The notes under the pieces were generated by a model that made no database searches, was not told the DNA's origin, and worked only from the letters and a program-made list of their open reading frames with translations. The position numbers were made by a program, and so were the translations under genes. Shown one piece after another: positions 27,606-35,489 of a stretch of DNA of 64,000 nucleotides. Source of the stretch: JAKAGZ01 sp963772675 (lineage in GTDB: Bacteria > Bacteroidota > Ignavibacteria > Ignavibacteriales > Ignavibacteriaceae); NCBI GenBank assembly GCA_963772675.1, contig CAVYYF010000005.1, positions 62,001-126,000 on the forward strand. Reading direction: 5' to 3'. Within the stretch, counting starts at the first letter, position 1, and each line of letters starts with the position of its first letter.

Positions 27606-29000
27606 ATGAATCAGTTATCAAAAAAAGAAAACAATAAACTTTTAAAAAGAAATAAAATCATAGAATCAGCTTCTCAGCTTTTTTCTCAGATGAGCTACCA
27701 CGAAGTGATGATGGAAGACGTTGCGAAGCAGGCGGCAATTGCGAAGGGGACTGTTTATAATTATTTCGAAACAAAAGAAGATCTTTATTTCTCAATAATG
27801 AAATTAAGGATGGAACATCTGGTTCAATCTTTAAAAAATAAAATTCAATATGAAATGAGCAGCATCGATTCTCTTCATTCATTTATAATACATCTTTATA
27901 TGTTCATGATGAAATATCAGAGCTTCTTTTTGATGTATCAGAAAGAAAACCTCAAAGCTGATCATATTTTGTGCGAAGAACTCTCCAGGCTCGAGAATGA
28001 ATTAAAATCTCTTTTGCTGGACATAATTAAATCAGGTAAAACCGAAAAGCTTTTCCGCGACATCGAGGAAACATTTACTGTTGATATGATACTGGGAAGC
28101 ATATACGGCGCTATATATAGAGGAATAGAGAATAAATACGCAGAAGCAAGAGTGGTAAACGATCGTGAAATGATCTACGATTTCGTGCTGCACGGATTGT
28201 TCACGAGTTTCGATAAAGAAAACGTTTTACCATTAAAAGGAAAGTCCATTGTTATTACACGCACTATTGAACAATCAAGAGAATCAGCAGAAGCATTTAT
28301 ACAGCTTGGTGCAAAGGTAATTATTTTCCCCACACTTGATATAGTTCCGCCAAGTAGCTGGAAAGAATTTGACAATGTCGTCTTAAAAGAAAAGAAAATT
28401 GATTTTATAATATTTACTTCCGCTCACGCTGTGAAAATGTTTATTAACAGATCCCATGAGTTAGATAAAAAATTTAATTTCGGAAAGATCAAAATTGTAG
28501 CGGTTGGAAACAAAACCGCATCTGTTTGTGAGAGATTAGACATACCGGTAAATATTGTTCCTAAAAAATTCAGCGGAGAAGGTGTTATAAATGAATTATC
28601 AAAATTCGATTTAAAAAACAAAATCATATTTATTCCCCGTTCAGAAATTGGAAGAGAAGAATTACCTGAGGAATTGGAATCACGTGGTGCGATATTAAAA
28701 GTTGCTCCCGTTTATAACGTTGCTCTTCCCGAACTTGAAACCATTAAAGACAGGATTGACGAGCTAAAGAATACTCAGCCCGATTTATTCATATTTACAA
28801 GTCCATCAACTTTCAAAAATTATTTGCAAATACTTGACATAAGCAATCCTTATCAATACTTCCATGATTACGATATTGCAGCAATTGGTCCAACCACCAG
28901 AGCGGCAATAGAAAACAGGAATGTGCGGGTAACAATTATGCCGGACGAGTACACAATTAACGGGTTGGTAAAAGCCACATTAGAATATTATAAAAAATGA
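27606..29000 (+). CDS. hemD: TetR-type DNA-binding domain fused to uroporphyrinogen-III synthase
   Basis: 464 residues in one uninterrupted frame. Residues about 14-205 are a TetR/AcrR-type regulator: IIESASQLFSQMSYHEVMMEDVAKQ, then the recognition helix AIAKGTVYNYFETKEDLYFSIM, then a helical ligand/dimer region. Residues about 211-464 are HemD: LKGKSIVITRTIEQSRESAE, DFIIFTSAHAVKMF, IVAVGNKTASVCERL, IIFIPRSEIGREELPEEL, DLFIFTSPSTFKNYL, IAAIGPTTRAAIENR. HemD cyclises hydroxymethylbilane to uroporphyrinogen III. It sits between hemC (8-nt gap) and hemE (16-nt gap), so the enzyme is where it should be. The fusion suggests that tetrapyrrole intermediates could control DNA binding, possibly of this operon; that is inference. 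Confidence 0.9.
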   Translation: MNQLSKKENNKLLKRNKIIESASQLFSQMSYHEVMMEDVAKQAAIAKGTVYNYFETKEDLYFSIMKLRMEHLVQSLKNKIQYEMSSIDSLHSFIIHLYMFMMKYQSFFLMYQKENLKADHILCEELSRLENELKSLLLDIIKSGKTEKLFRDIEETFTVDMILGSIYGAIYRGIENKYAEARVVNDREMIYDFVLHGLFTSFDKENVLPLKGKSIVITRTIEQSRESAEAFIQLGAKVIIFPTLDIVPPSSWKEFDNVVLKEKKIDFIIFTSAHAVKMFINRSHELDKKFNFGKIKIVAVGNKTASVCERLDIPVNIVPKKFSGEGVINELSKFDLKNKIIFIPRSEIGREELPEELESRGAILKVAPVYNVALPELETIKDRIDELKNTQPDLFIFTSPSTFKNYLQILDISNPYQYFHDYDIAAIGPTTRAAIENRNVRVTIMPDEYTINGLVKATLEYYKK

Positions 29001-29016
29001 AATTTATGGAGACGAA

Positions 29017-30066
29017 TTGAGCAAGATTCAGAACGATTTATTTATTAGAGCATGCAAAAGACAACCCGTTGAAAGAACTCCGGTTTGGATGATGAGACAG
29101 GCAGGAAGATATTTACCAGAATACCGGGCAGTTCGAGAGAAAGCCGACTTTTTAACAATGTGCAAAACCCCGGAGCTTGCAACTGAAGTAACTATCCAGC
29201 CCGTGGATTTAATTGGTGTTGATGCAGCGATTCTTTTTTCAGATATTCTTGTTATTCCGGAAGCAATGGGAATGCATCTGGAAATGCACGAAGGCAAAGG
29301 CCCTGTTTTCCCACAGCCTATAAGGAACAAGGAAGATGCAAAGGCATTAAAAGTAATTGATCCAACAAAAGATTTGAAATATGTGCTTGATGCTGTTTCC
29401 CTTACTAAAAAAGAATTAAATAATCGTGTCCCGCTGATAGGATTTAGCGGCGCACCGTGGACTCTGCTTTGTTATATGGTGGAAGGAGGAGGATCAAAGA
29501 ACTTTTCTTTTGTAAAAAGTTTGATTTATAATAATCCGAAATTAGCTCATTCAATACTGAATAAGTTGGCAGATACAATTGCAAAATACTTATCCGCAAA
29601 AATTGAAGCCGGTGCAGATGCTGTTCAGATTTTTGATACCTGGGGCGGAAATCTTTCACAAAATGATTTTGAAGAATTTTCCCTGAGATATATAGAAAAA
29701 ATTATTGCAAACATTAAAAGAAACGGACAACCGGTAATTGTTTTTGCAAAAGGAGTTCATTACAACCTTAATAAAATCGCTGATGCCGGAGCTGATGTAA
29801 TAGGTCTGGATTGGACAATGGACTTGGGAAAAGTAAGAAAAGAAATCGGTGACCGTGTTGCTTTGCAGGGAAATATGGATCCTACTGTTCTTTATGGAAA
29901 CAAGGAAAAAATTACAAACGAGGTAAAGAGAATACTTTCAAATTATGGTGACGGAACAGGACATATTTTTAATCTTGGTCATGGTATTCTACCGGATGTA
30001 AAACCGGAGAATGCCAAATTTTTTATTGAGACTGTAAAAGAAGAAAGCAAAGTATTTCATAAATAA
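29017..30066 (+). CDS. hemE: Uroporphyrinogen decarboxylase
   Basis: 349 residues; converts uroporphyrinogen III to coproporphyrinogen III. It shows the family N-terminal signature RTPVWMMRQAGRYLPEYRA, the catalytic-region Asp in LFSDILVIPEAMG, IGFSGAPWTLLCYMVEGGGS and FNLGHGILPDVKPEN. The start is TTG at 29017, preceded by GGAGA at 29009; the only nearby upstream ATG (29006) runs into a stop after four codons, which supports TTG. Confidence 0.96.
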   Translation: MSKIQNDLFIRACKRQPVERTPVWMMRQAGRYLPEYRAVREKADFLTMCKTPELATEVTIQPVDLIGVDAAILFSDILVIPEAMGMHLEMHEGKGPVFPQPIRNKEDAKALKVIDPTKDLKYVLDAVSLTKKELNNRVPLIGFSGAPWTLLCYMVEGGGSKNFSFVKSLIYNNPKLAHSILNKLADTIAKYLSAKIEAGADAVQIFDTWGGNLSQNDFEEFSLRYIEKIIANIKRNGQPVIVFAKGVHYNLNKIADAGADVIGLDWTMDLGKVRKEIGDRVALQGNMDPTVLYGNKEKITNEVKRILSNYGDGTGHIFNLGHGILPDVKPENAKFFIETVKEESKVFHK

Positions 30067-30067
30067 T

Positions 30068-30134
30068 CTTAGTGACTAGTGTCTTAGTGCTAGTGGTTTT
30101 TACCACTAGGCACTAAGATCACCAGTTCACTTAG
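30068..30134. repeat. Long imperfect hairpin between hemE and hemN
   Basis: A pair of arms about 30 nt long (30068-30097 and 30102-30134) with a TTTT loop; each arm carries repeated CTTAGTG/CTAGTG words. It fills nearly all of the 83-nt gap. It may be a dispersed palindromic repeat or an RNA-stability element. There is no T-run, so a classical terminator is unlikely. Confidence 0.6.
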
Positions 30135-30149
30135 AGTCAGGAGTTAACG

Positions 30150-31526
30150 ATGTTTGAATTTGATTTGTCAAAATTTAAGAAATACGATAAACCAGGGCCA
30201 AGATATACTAGCTACCCGACTGCGCCGCAGTTTAAGGATACTTTTACTTCAGAGAACTATCTCGACGAAATAATAAAAACAAATTATGGTGAGGGCCTTC
30301 CGGATCTGTCTATTTATTTTCATCTTCCGTTCTGCGATACACTTTGCTACTTCTGTGGATGTAATATGATCATCACACGTAACCGGGACAGAGTTAAAGA
30401 ATATCTAAAATATCTGAAGAAAGAAATCGATATGGTGAGAACCTACATCTTACCCGACAGACAGGTATCACAATTACACTGGGGCGGCGGTACACCAACT
30501 CATCTTACCCCCGATGAAATAAATGATCTGGCATCATATATAAAAAACAATTTCAATTTCAAAAATGATTCCGAAAACGGCTGCGAAATTGACCCGCGTG
30601 AACTTAAACGCGCTCACCTTGAGGCTCTTCGAAATAACGGTTTTAACAGAATCAGCATGGGCGTTCAGGACTTCAACGAAAAAGTTCAGAAAGCTGTGAA
30701 CAGAATTCAACCGGAAGATATTACCAGACAAACGGTTCAATGGGTTCGTGAACTTGGCTTCAGCAGCATTAATCTCGATCTAATGTACGGTTTACCTTTT
30801 CAAACTATAAAATCCTTTGAAGAGACTGTTGAAAAAATAATTGATATCTCGCCCGATAGAATTGCCGTTTTTAACTATGCTCACGTGCCATGGATGAAAA
30901 AACACATGGCACTCATTCACCCGGAAGATATTCCTGCTCCTGAAGTAAAGCTTGAAATATTAAAAATGACGATAGAAAAATTGACTTCTGCCGGGTATGT
31001 TCTTATTGGGATGGATCATTTTGCTAAGCCTGATGATGAACTCGCTATCGCTATGCGCGAGAAAAAGCTTTACAGAAATTTCCAGGGTTACAGCACTCAC
31101 TCGGGTTCAGATCTATATGCGATGGGGGTTACAGCAATTAGTCAGCTTAAAAACATTTATACCCAAAACATTAAAACAGAAAAAGAATATTTCGATGCAA
31201 TCGATAAGGAAACTTTGCCTGTAACAAGAGGATATTATTTAAATGAAGATGATCAGATTAGGCGCGATGTAATTATGCAAATTATGTGCGACTTCGAACT
31301 CGATATTCCGGCAGTTGAAAAAAAACATAATATCGATTTCAAAAAGTATTTCGCCTGGGGATTAAATAATATGAAAGAAATGGAGGCCGACAACCTGATC
31401 AAAATTACTGAAAATAAAATTGAAGTTTCAGAAATGGGTAAATTATTAATCAGAAACATTGCTATGAATTTTGACGGCTACATCGAAAGAAAAGAAGACA
31501 CAGCAAAATATTCAAGGACTGTTTAA
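30150..31526 (+). CDS. hemN: Oxygen-independent coproporphyrinogen III oxidase
   Basis: 458 residues; a radical-SAM enzyme that oxidises coproporphyrinogen III to protoporphyrinogen IX without oxygen. The [4Fe-4S] Cys triad is C62, C66, C69 in CDTLCYFCGCN, at the same numbering as I recall for the E. coli enzyme, and the true-HemN N-terminal motif GPRYTSYPTAPQF is present (absent from HemW look-alikes). HWGGGTPTHL and the HemN C-terminal domain follow. A ribosome site (AGGAG) precedes ATG 30150. Confidence 0.96.
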   Translation: MFEFDLSKFKKYDKPGPRYTSYPTAPQFKDTFTSENYLDEIIKTNYGEGLPDLSIYFHLPFCDTLCYFCGCNMIITRNRDRVKEYLKYLKKEIDMVRTYILPDRQVSQLHWGGGTPTHLTPDEINDLASYIKNNFNFKNDSENGCEIDPRELKRAHLEALRNNGFNRISMGVQDFNEKVQKAVNRIQPEDITRQTVQWVRELGFSSINLDLMYGLPFQTIKSFEETVEKIIDISPDRIAVFNYAHVPWMKKHMALIHPEDIPAPEVKLEILKMTIEKLTSAGYVLIGMDHFAKPDDELAIAMREKKLYRNFQGYSTHSGSDLYAMGVTAISQLKNIYTQNIKTEKEYFDAIDKETLPVTRGYYLNEDDQIRRDVIMQIMCDFELDIPAVEKKHNIDFKKYFAWGLNNMKEMEADNLIKITENKIEVSEMGKLLIRNIAMNFDGYIERKEDTAKYSRTV

Positions 31527-31531
31527 TTAAT

Positions 31532-32899
31532 ATGAAAAAGAAAGTTGTTGTGCTTGGTGCGGGAATTTCGGGTCTTACAATCGCCTATCTTTTGAACAAA
31601 GACGGTTTCGACGTTACTGTTCTAGAAAAGAAAAGTACGCCCGGCGGATCAATTGAAACAAAAACTGATGCGGGATATCTTTTTGACCAGGGACCAAACA
31701 GCGGACTTGAAACGCATCCATTAATAGCTCAACTTGTTAAAGAGCTCGGCTTGCAGGATGAAATGATCTATGCAAACAAAGAAGCTAATAAAAGATACAT
31801 TCTTCGGAACGGAGAACTTCACGCACTTCCTATGAGCCCTCCAGGATTAGCAAAAACAAATTTGTTTTCCACTAAAGCTAAATTACGCCTGATGGCGGAA
31901 CCCTTTATAGGGAGATCGAAAGACGGCTATTACCAAAGTATATCTCAGTTCGTTGAAAGACGGTTGGGAAAAGAATTTCTGGACTATGCTATAAATCCTT
32001 TTGTAGCAGGGGTTTATGCCGGTAACCCCGACGAATTAAGCGTGAAATCTGCTTTCCCAAAACTTTATGAACTCGAAGAAAAGTATGGCGGGTTAATAAT
32101 CGGGACTATCAAAAGCATAAGAGAGCGAAAGAAAAGGGCTGAAAAGTCTAAACAATCTGCAAAAATGTTTTCCTTCAAATCCGGAATGAATATTTTCCCC
32201 AAAACTATTTCTGGATCACTCAAGGAGAAAGTAATATTCGAAACAGAAGTGACCTCGGTTGAAAAGATAGATGCAGGTTACAGGGTAAAATTTGTTCAAG
32301 ACGAAAAAAGAAATTCTTTGGATTGTGACATTTTAATTTCAGCCATTCCTGCTTATGCTGCAGCAACCCTGGTAAAAGATCTGGATACAAAAACGGCGGA
32401 ACATTTATTGAATGTTTATTATCCACCTGTTCTTGTACTTTATGTAGGTTATGAAAAATCATCGATAAGCAGGCCGCTTGATGGTTTTGGATTTTTGATT
32501 CCCTCAAAAGAAAATAAAAGTTTTCTTGGTGCAATCTGGAGTTCTGTTTTATTCCCAGAGAGATGCGAAGATGATAAAGCATCTTTCACTATTTTTGTTG
32601 GAGGTTCGAGAAATCCCAAAATTACTGAACAAGATAAAAATGAATTGGTAGCCCAGGTTTTAAAAGAATTCCACGAGATTATGAAAATAAATTCTGAACC
32701 CGTTTTTATAGATTCTAAATTTTGGAGCAAAGCTATTCCTCAATATAATGTTGGTTATATTGAACACGTAAAAGCTTTTGAGGACTTTGAAAATAAATTC
32801 CCGGGATTTATTCTCGCGGGCAATTACCGCGGAGGAATTTCTCTCGGTGACTGCGTGAAAAGCAGCGAAGCAGTTTACAAAAAAGTGATAACTATATAG
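31532..32899 (+). CDS. hemY: Protoporphyrinogen oxidase (HemY type)
   Basis: 455 residues; an FAD enzyme. The dinucleotide fold VVVLGAGISGLTIAYLL is at residues 4-20, followed by VTVLEKKSTPGGSIET and the C-terminal flavin-contacting FILAGNYRGGISLGDCV. The length and the motif FDQGPNSGLE fit protoporphyrinogen/coproporphyrinogen oxidases. Because hemN is next to it, protoporphyrinogen IX is the more likely substrate than coproporphyrinogen. It starts 5 nt after hemN. The HemY class usually needs oxygen or another acceptor, while HemN does not, so the organism may tolerate both conditions. Confidence 0.9.
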   Translation: MKKKVVVLGAGISGLTIAYLLNKDGFDVTVLEKKSTPGGSIETKTDAGYLFDQGPNSGLETHPLIAQLVKELGLQDEMIYANKEANKRYILRNGELHALPMSPPGLAKTNLFSTKAKLRLMAEPFIGRSKDGYYQSISQFVERRLGKEFLDYAINPFVAGVYAGNPDELSVKSAFPKLYELEEKYGGLIIGTIKSIRERKKRAEKSKQSAKMFSFKSGMNIFPKTISGSLKEKVIFETEVTSVEKIDAGYRVKFVQDEKRNSLDCDILISAIPAYAAATLVKDLDTKTAEHLLNVYYPPVLVLYVGYEKSSISRPLDGFGFLIPSKENKSFLGAIWSSVLFPERCEDDKASFTIFVGGSRNPKITEQDKNELVAQVLKEFHEIMKINSEPVFIDSKFWSKAIPQYNVGYIEHVKAFEDFENKFPGFILAGNYRGGISLGDCVKSSEAVYKKVITI

Positions 32900-32900
32900 G

Positions 32901-32942
32901 TTGTCATTGCGAATCCTGATAAATCAGGATTCGCAATGACAA
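32901..32942. repeat. Perfect 20-bp palindromic repeat (GTCATTGCGAA type)
   Basis: Arms 32901-32920 and 32923-32942 are perfectly complementary with a 2-nt loop. The outer word TTGTCATTGCGAA is typical of dispersed miniature repeats. It is followed by a run of seven A, and there is no T-run on the plus strand, so its action as a terminator for hemY is doubtful. It lies between hemY and hemB within the same-direction gene set. Confidence 0.75.
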
Positions 32943-32966
32943 AAAAAGATTTAAAAGGAGTAAAAT

Positions 32967-33953
32967 ATGGCAGTTTATCCCAACAAAAGATTAAGAAGAC
33001 TTCGTTACAACCCGATTGTAAGAGACATGGTTCGCGAGACAGAGCTTAGCAAAAATGATTTGATTTACCCGATGTTTGTTGTGCCCGGTACAAAAGTTAA
33101 TAATCCCATAAAATCAATGCCGGGCATTTTTCAACTTTCAGTAGAAGAACTTGTAAAAGAATGTAAGGAAGTTACTTCACTTGGAATTCCGGCTGTAATT
33201 CTTTTTGGAATTCCAGAACATAAGGATGAACAGGGAAGTGAAGCATATGATCCAAATGGAATTGTGCAGAAAGCGATACGTGCAATAAAGGCAGAAGTTA
33301 AAGATCTTCTTGTAATCACAGATGTCTGCATGTGCGAATACACTTCTCACGGTCACTGCGGTGTTTTGCAGGGAGAAGAAATTCTAAATGATGAAACTGT
33401 ATCATTGCTTGCTAAAGAAGCTCTTTCGCATGTGGAAGCTGGTGCTGATATGGTTGCCCCTTCCGATATGATGGATGGAAGAGTTCTCGCAATTCGAAAG
33501 GCACTCGATTATAAAGGTTTTACAAAAATTCCAATTATGAGCTATTCTGCTAAATATTCATCTGGATATTACGGGCCGTTCCGCGACGCTGCTGATTCTG
33601 CCCCGGCTTTTGGCGACAGGAGATCACATCAAATGGATATTGCAAACGGCGATGAAGCAATTCGTGAGGTTGAATCAGATATTGAAGAGGGCGCTGACAT
33701 TGTGATGGTAAAACCAGCAGGACCATATCTCGATATCATAAGACGTGTAAAAGATAAATTCGGAATGCCGACTGCAGCTTACCAGGTAAGCGGTGAGTTT
33801 TCAATGATTAAAGCTGCGGGACAAAATGACTGGATCGACGAAGAACGCGTTATGATTGAATCGCTCGTTGCAATTAAGCGCGCCGGTGCTGATATGATAT
33901 TGACTTACTTCGCGAAGGATGTTGCGAAATATTTGGACAAGGTGAGAAAATAG
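32967..33953 (+). CDS. hemB: Delta-aminolevulinic acid dehydratase
   Basis: 328 residues; condenses two 5-aminolevulinates to porphobilinogen. It has the Cys-rich metal site VCMCEYTSHGHCG (zinc-type), Schiff-base lysines in SYSAKYSSGYYGPFRDAA and MVKPAGPYLDI, and the ending IKRAGADMILTYFAKD. Ribosome site AAAGGAG lies at 32955. It is the last gene of the heme set, separated from hemY by a palindromic repeat. Confidence 0.97.
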   Translation: MAVYPNKRLRRLRYNPIVRDMVRETELSKNDLIYPMFVVPGTKVNNPIKSMPGIFQLSVEELVKECKEVTSLGIPAVILFGIPEHKDEQGSEAYDPNGIVQKAIRAIKAEVKDLLVITDVCMCEYTSHGHCGVLQGEEILNDETVSLLAKEALSHVEAGADMVAPSDMMDGRVLAIRKALDYKGFTKIPIMSYSAKYSSGYYGPFRDAADSAPAFGDRRSHQMDIANGDEAIREVESDIEEGADIVMVKPAGPYLDIIRRVKDKFGMPTAAYQVSGEFSMIKAAGQNDWIDEERVMIESLVAIKRAGADMILTYFAKDVAKYLDKVRK

Positions 33954-33985
33954 ATTAATTTGCCCGAAATGAAGAACCAAATTGA

Positions 33986-35032
33986 ATGGATTTAACACAG
34001 GATTTCATTTCGAATGTAAAAAACATTTTGGTGGTGGGGAAGAACAACCAGGTCGGCGATATGATTTGTTCTCTCCCTTTTTACGTTGCTTTAAGGAAAA
34101 AATTTCCGGAAGCACAAATAACTCTCGTTGCTGCGAAAACAAATTATCCTATCCCATTAAAAGACATTAACCCCGACCTGCATGAAATACTTGTTTATGA
34201 TAAATCCTCTCTAAAAACTATTCTTAACTTTTATAGAGAACTCAGAAAAGTAAAATATCAGATCGGGATTGTAACCTCTACCTTTGCTTATTCAACCACT
34301 TCCCATATAATTAGTTTTTTATCCGGAGCAAAGATGCGTGTCGGAGTAAACAGCATCGATGGAAAAATTAACAAAGCATCAAAATTTCTAAATGTTAAAA
34401 AAGATTTTTGCTGGGACAAAGAGAAAAAGCACCAGTCTGAAAGAAACCTTGATGTTGTGCGACAAATCGGGTGCGATTTAAGTAAAAAAGAAATAAAAAA
34501 TATTCGCTTTGAATTATGTGAAACGGACAAGCTTTTCGCTGAAGCTTTCTTAACGAAATTATTTTCAGTTAAGAAAAGAATGATCATCGGTTTTCATCCC
34601 GGGGCAGGTAAAAAAGAAAACATCTGGCAAACAGAAAAATTTATAGATTTAGCTAAAACTCTTTTCGAAAAGCAACGCAACTATATATTAATCACGGCCG
34701 GTATGACCGATCGTGAAATAATTAAACCAATTACGAATAAATTAAAAGAGTTGAATATTCCCTTCGAAATCGCAGAAAATTTTGAGATCAAAAAACTGGC
34801 TGCTGTTTTAAGCCGGATAAATCTATATATTACAAACGACACTGGGCCAATGCATGTTGCGGGATTGGTCGGGACAAAAATGATTTCTCTTTTCGGGCCT
34901 ACAAAAGCCTATGAATGGGCGCCGTCTATGGAAAATCAATTTTATATTCAGTCGGAAACAGGTAATATTAATGATATAACTGTAGAACAAGTTTTAAGCC
35001 TTTGTAATAAAATAATAGCAAATCCGCGTTAA
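33986..35032 (+). CDS. Glycosyltransferase family 9 (heptosyltransferase-like)
   Basis: 348 residues. GDMICSLPFYVALRKKFPEAQITLVA at the N-terminus, GFHPGAGKKENIWQTEKF in the middle and ITNDTGPMHVAGLVGTKMISLFGPT near 285-310 are GT9 hallmarks (sugar-nucleotide-dependent transfer to lipopolysaccharide core or similar glycans). The last three sense codons and the stop (AATCCGCGTTAA) are also the start of a dispersed repeat, so the natural C-terminus may have been replaced. It lies 32 nt after hemB. The acceptor is unknown. Confidence 0.88.
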   Translation: MDLTQDFISNVKNILVVGKNNQVGDMICSLPFYVALRKKFPEAQITLVAAKTNYPIPLKDINPDLHEILVYDKSSLKTILNFYRELRKVKYQIGIVTSTFAYSTTSHIISFLSGAKMRVGVNSIDGKINKASKFLNVKKDFCWDKEKKHQSERNLDVVRQIGCDLSKKEIKNIRFELCETDKLFAEAFLTKLFSVKKRMIIGFHPGAGKKENIWQTEKFIDLAKTLFEKQRNYILITAGMTDREIIKPITNKLKELNIPFEIAENFEIKKLAAVLSRINLYITNDTGPMHVAGLVGTKMISLFGPTKAYEWAPSMENQFYIQSETGNINDITVEQVLSLCNKIIANPR

Positions 35033-35108
35033 TCTGCCTGATTCGTGTTCATCCGCGTTCTATTTTTCGTAACAGATAGAACATGGAAAAACGCGAATTT
35101 GGCGGATT
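35021..35108. repeat. Imperfect palindromic repeat overlapping a gene end
   Basis: Outer arms AATCCGC (35021) and GCGGATT (35102), inner arms GTTCTAT and ATAGAAC, and words such as ATTCGTGTTCATCCGCGTT resemble a widely dispersed AATCCGCGTTAATCTGC repeat. Its left end supplies the last codons and the stop of the glycosyltransferase gene. Confidence 0.55.
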
Positions 35109-35123
35109 CACACAGATATTATA

Positions 35124-35477
35124 ATGAATATCGAATTAATAAGAGAATATTGCCTGAAGAAAAAATTTGTAACAGAGGAACTTCCTTTTAACGAAGATTC
35201 ACCGGTTTACAAAGTGATGGGAAAAATATTTCTTATCGCTAATTTGAATCCGCCAATCAGCATAAACTTAAAGTGCGATCCCGAAAAGGCAGTTGAGCTG
35301 CGGGAAGAATATGATTGTGTAAGACCCGGCTATCATATGAACAAAATGCACTGGAATACTGTCGAAATTGATAATTCTGTATCTGATAAATTAATTTACG
35401 AATGGATAGATCACTCCTTTGAACTTGTCGCAAGAGGTTTGAAGAAAAGAGATCAGGACAAAATATTTCCCCGATAA
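35124..35477 (+). CDS. MmcQ/YjbR family protein
   Basis: 117 residues with the compact MmcQ/YjbR fold pattern: an N-terminal MNIELIREYCLKK, then DSPVYKVMGKIFLIANL, ISINLKCDPEKAVELREEYDCVRPGYHMNKMHWNTV, and a C-terminal helix pair. The family is thought to bind DNA or partner proteins but has no firm function. It lies 12 nt upstream of the phosphoesterase gene, so the two are probably co-transcribed. Confidence 0.88.
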   Translation: MNIELIREYCLKKKFVTEELPFNEDSPVYKVMGKIFLIANLNPPISINLKCDPEKAVELREEYDCVRPGYHMNKMHWNTVEIDNSVSDKLIYEWIDHSFELVARGLKKRDQDKIFPR

Positions 35478-35489
35478 AGGCTTTTACCT

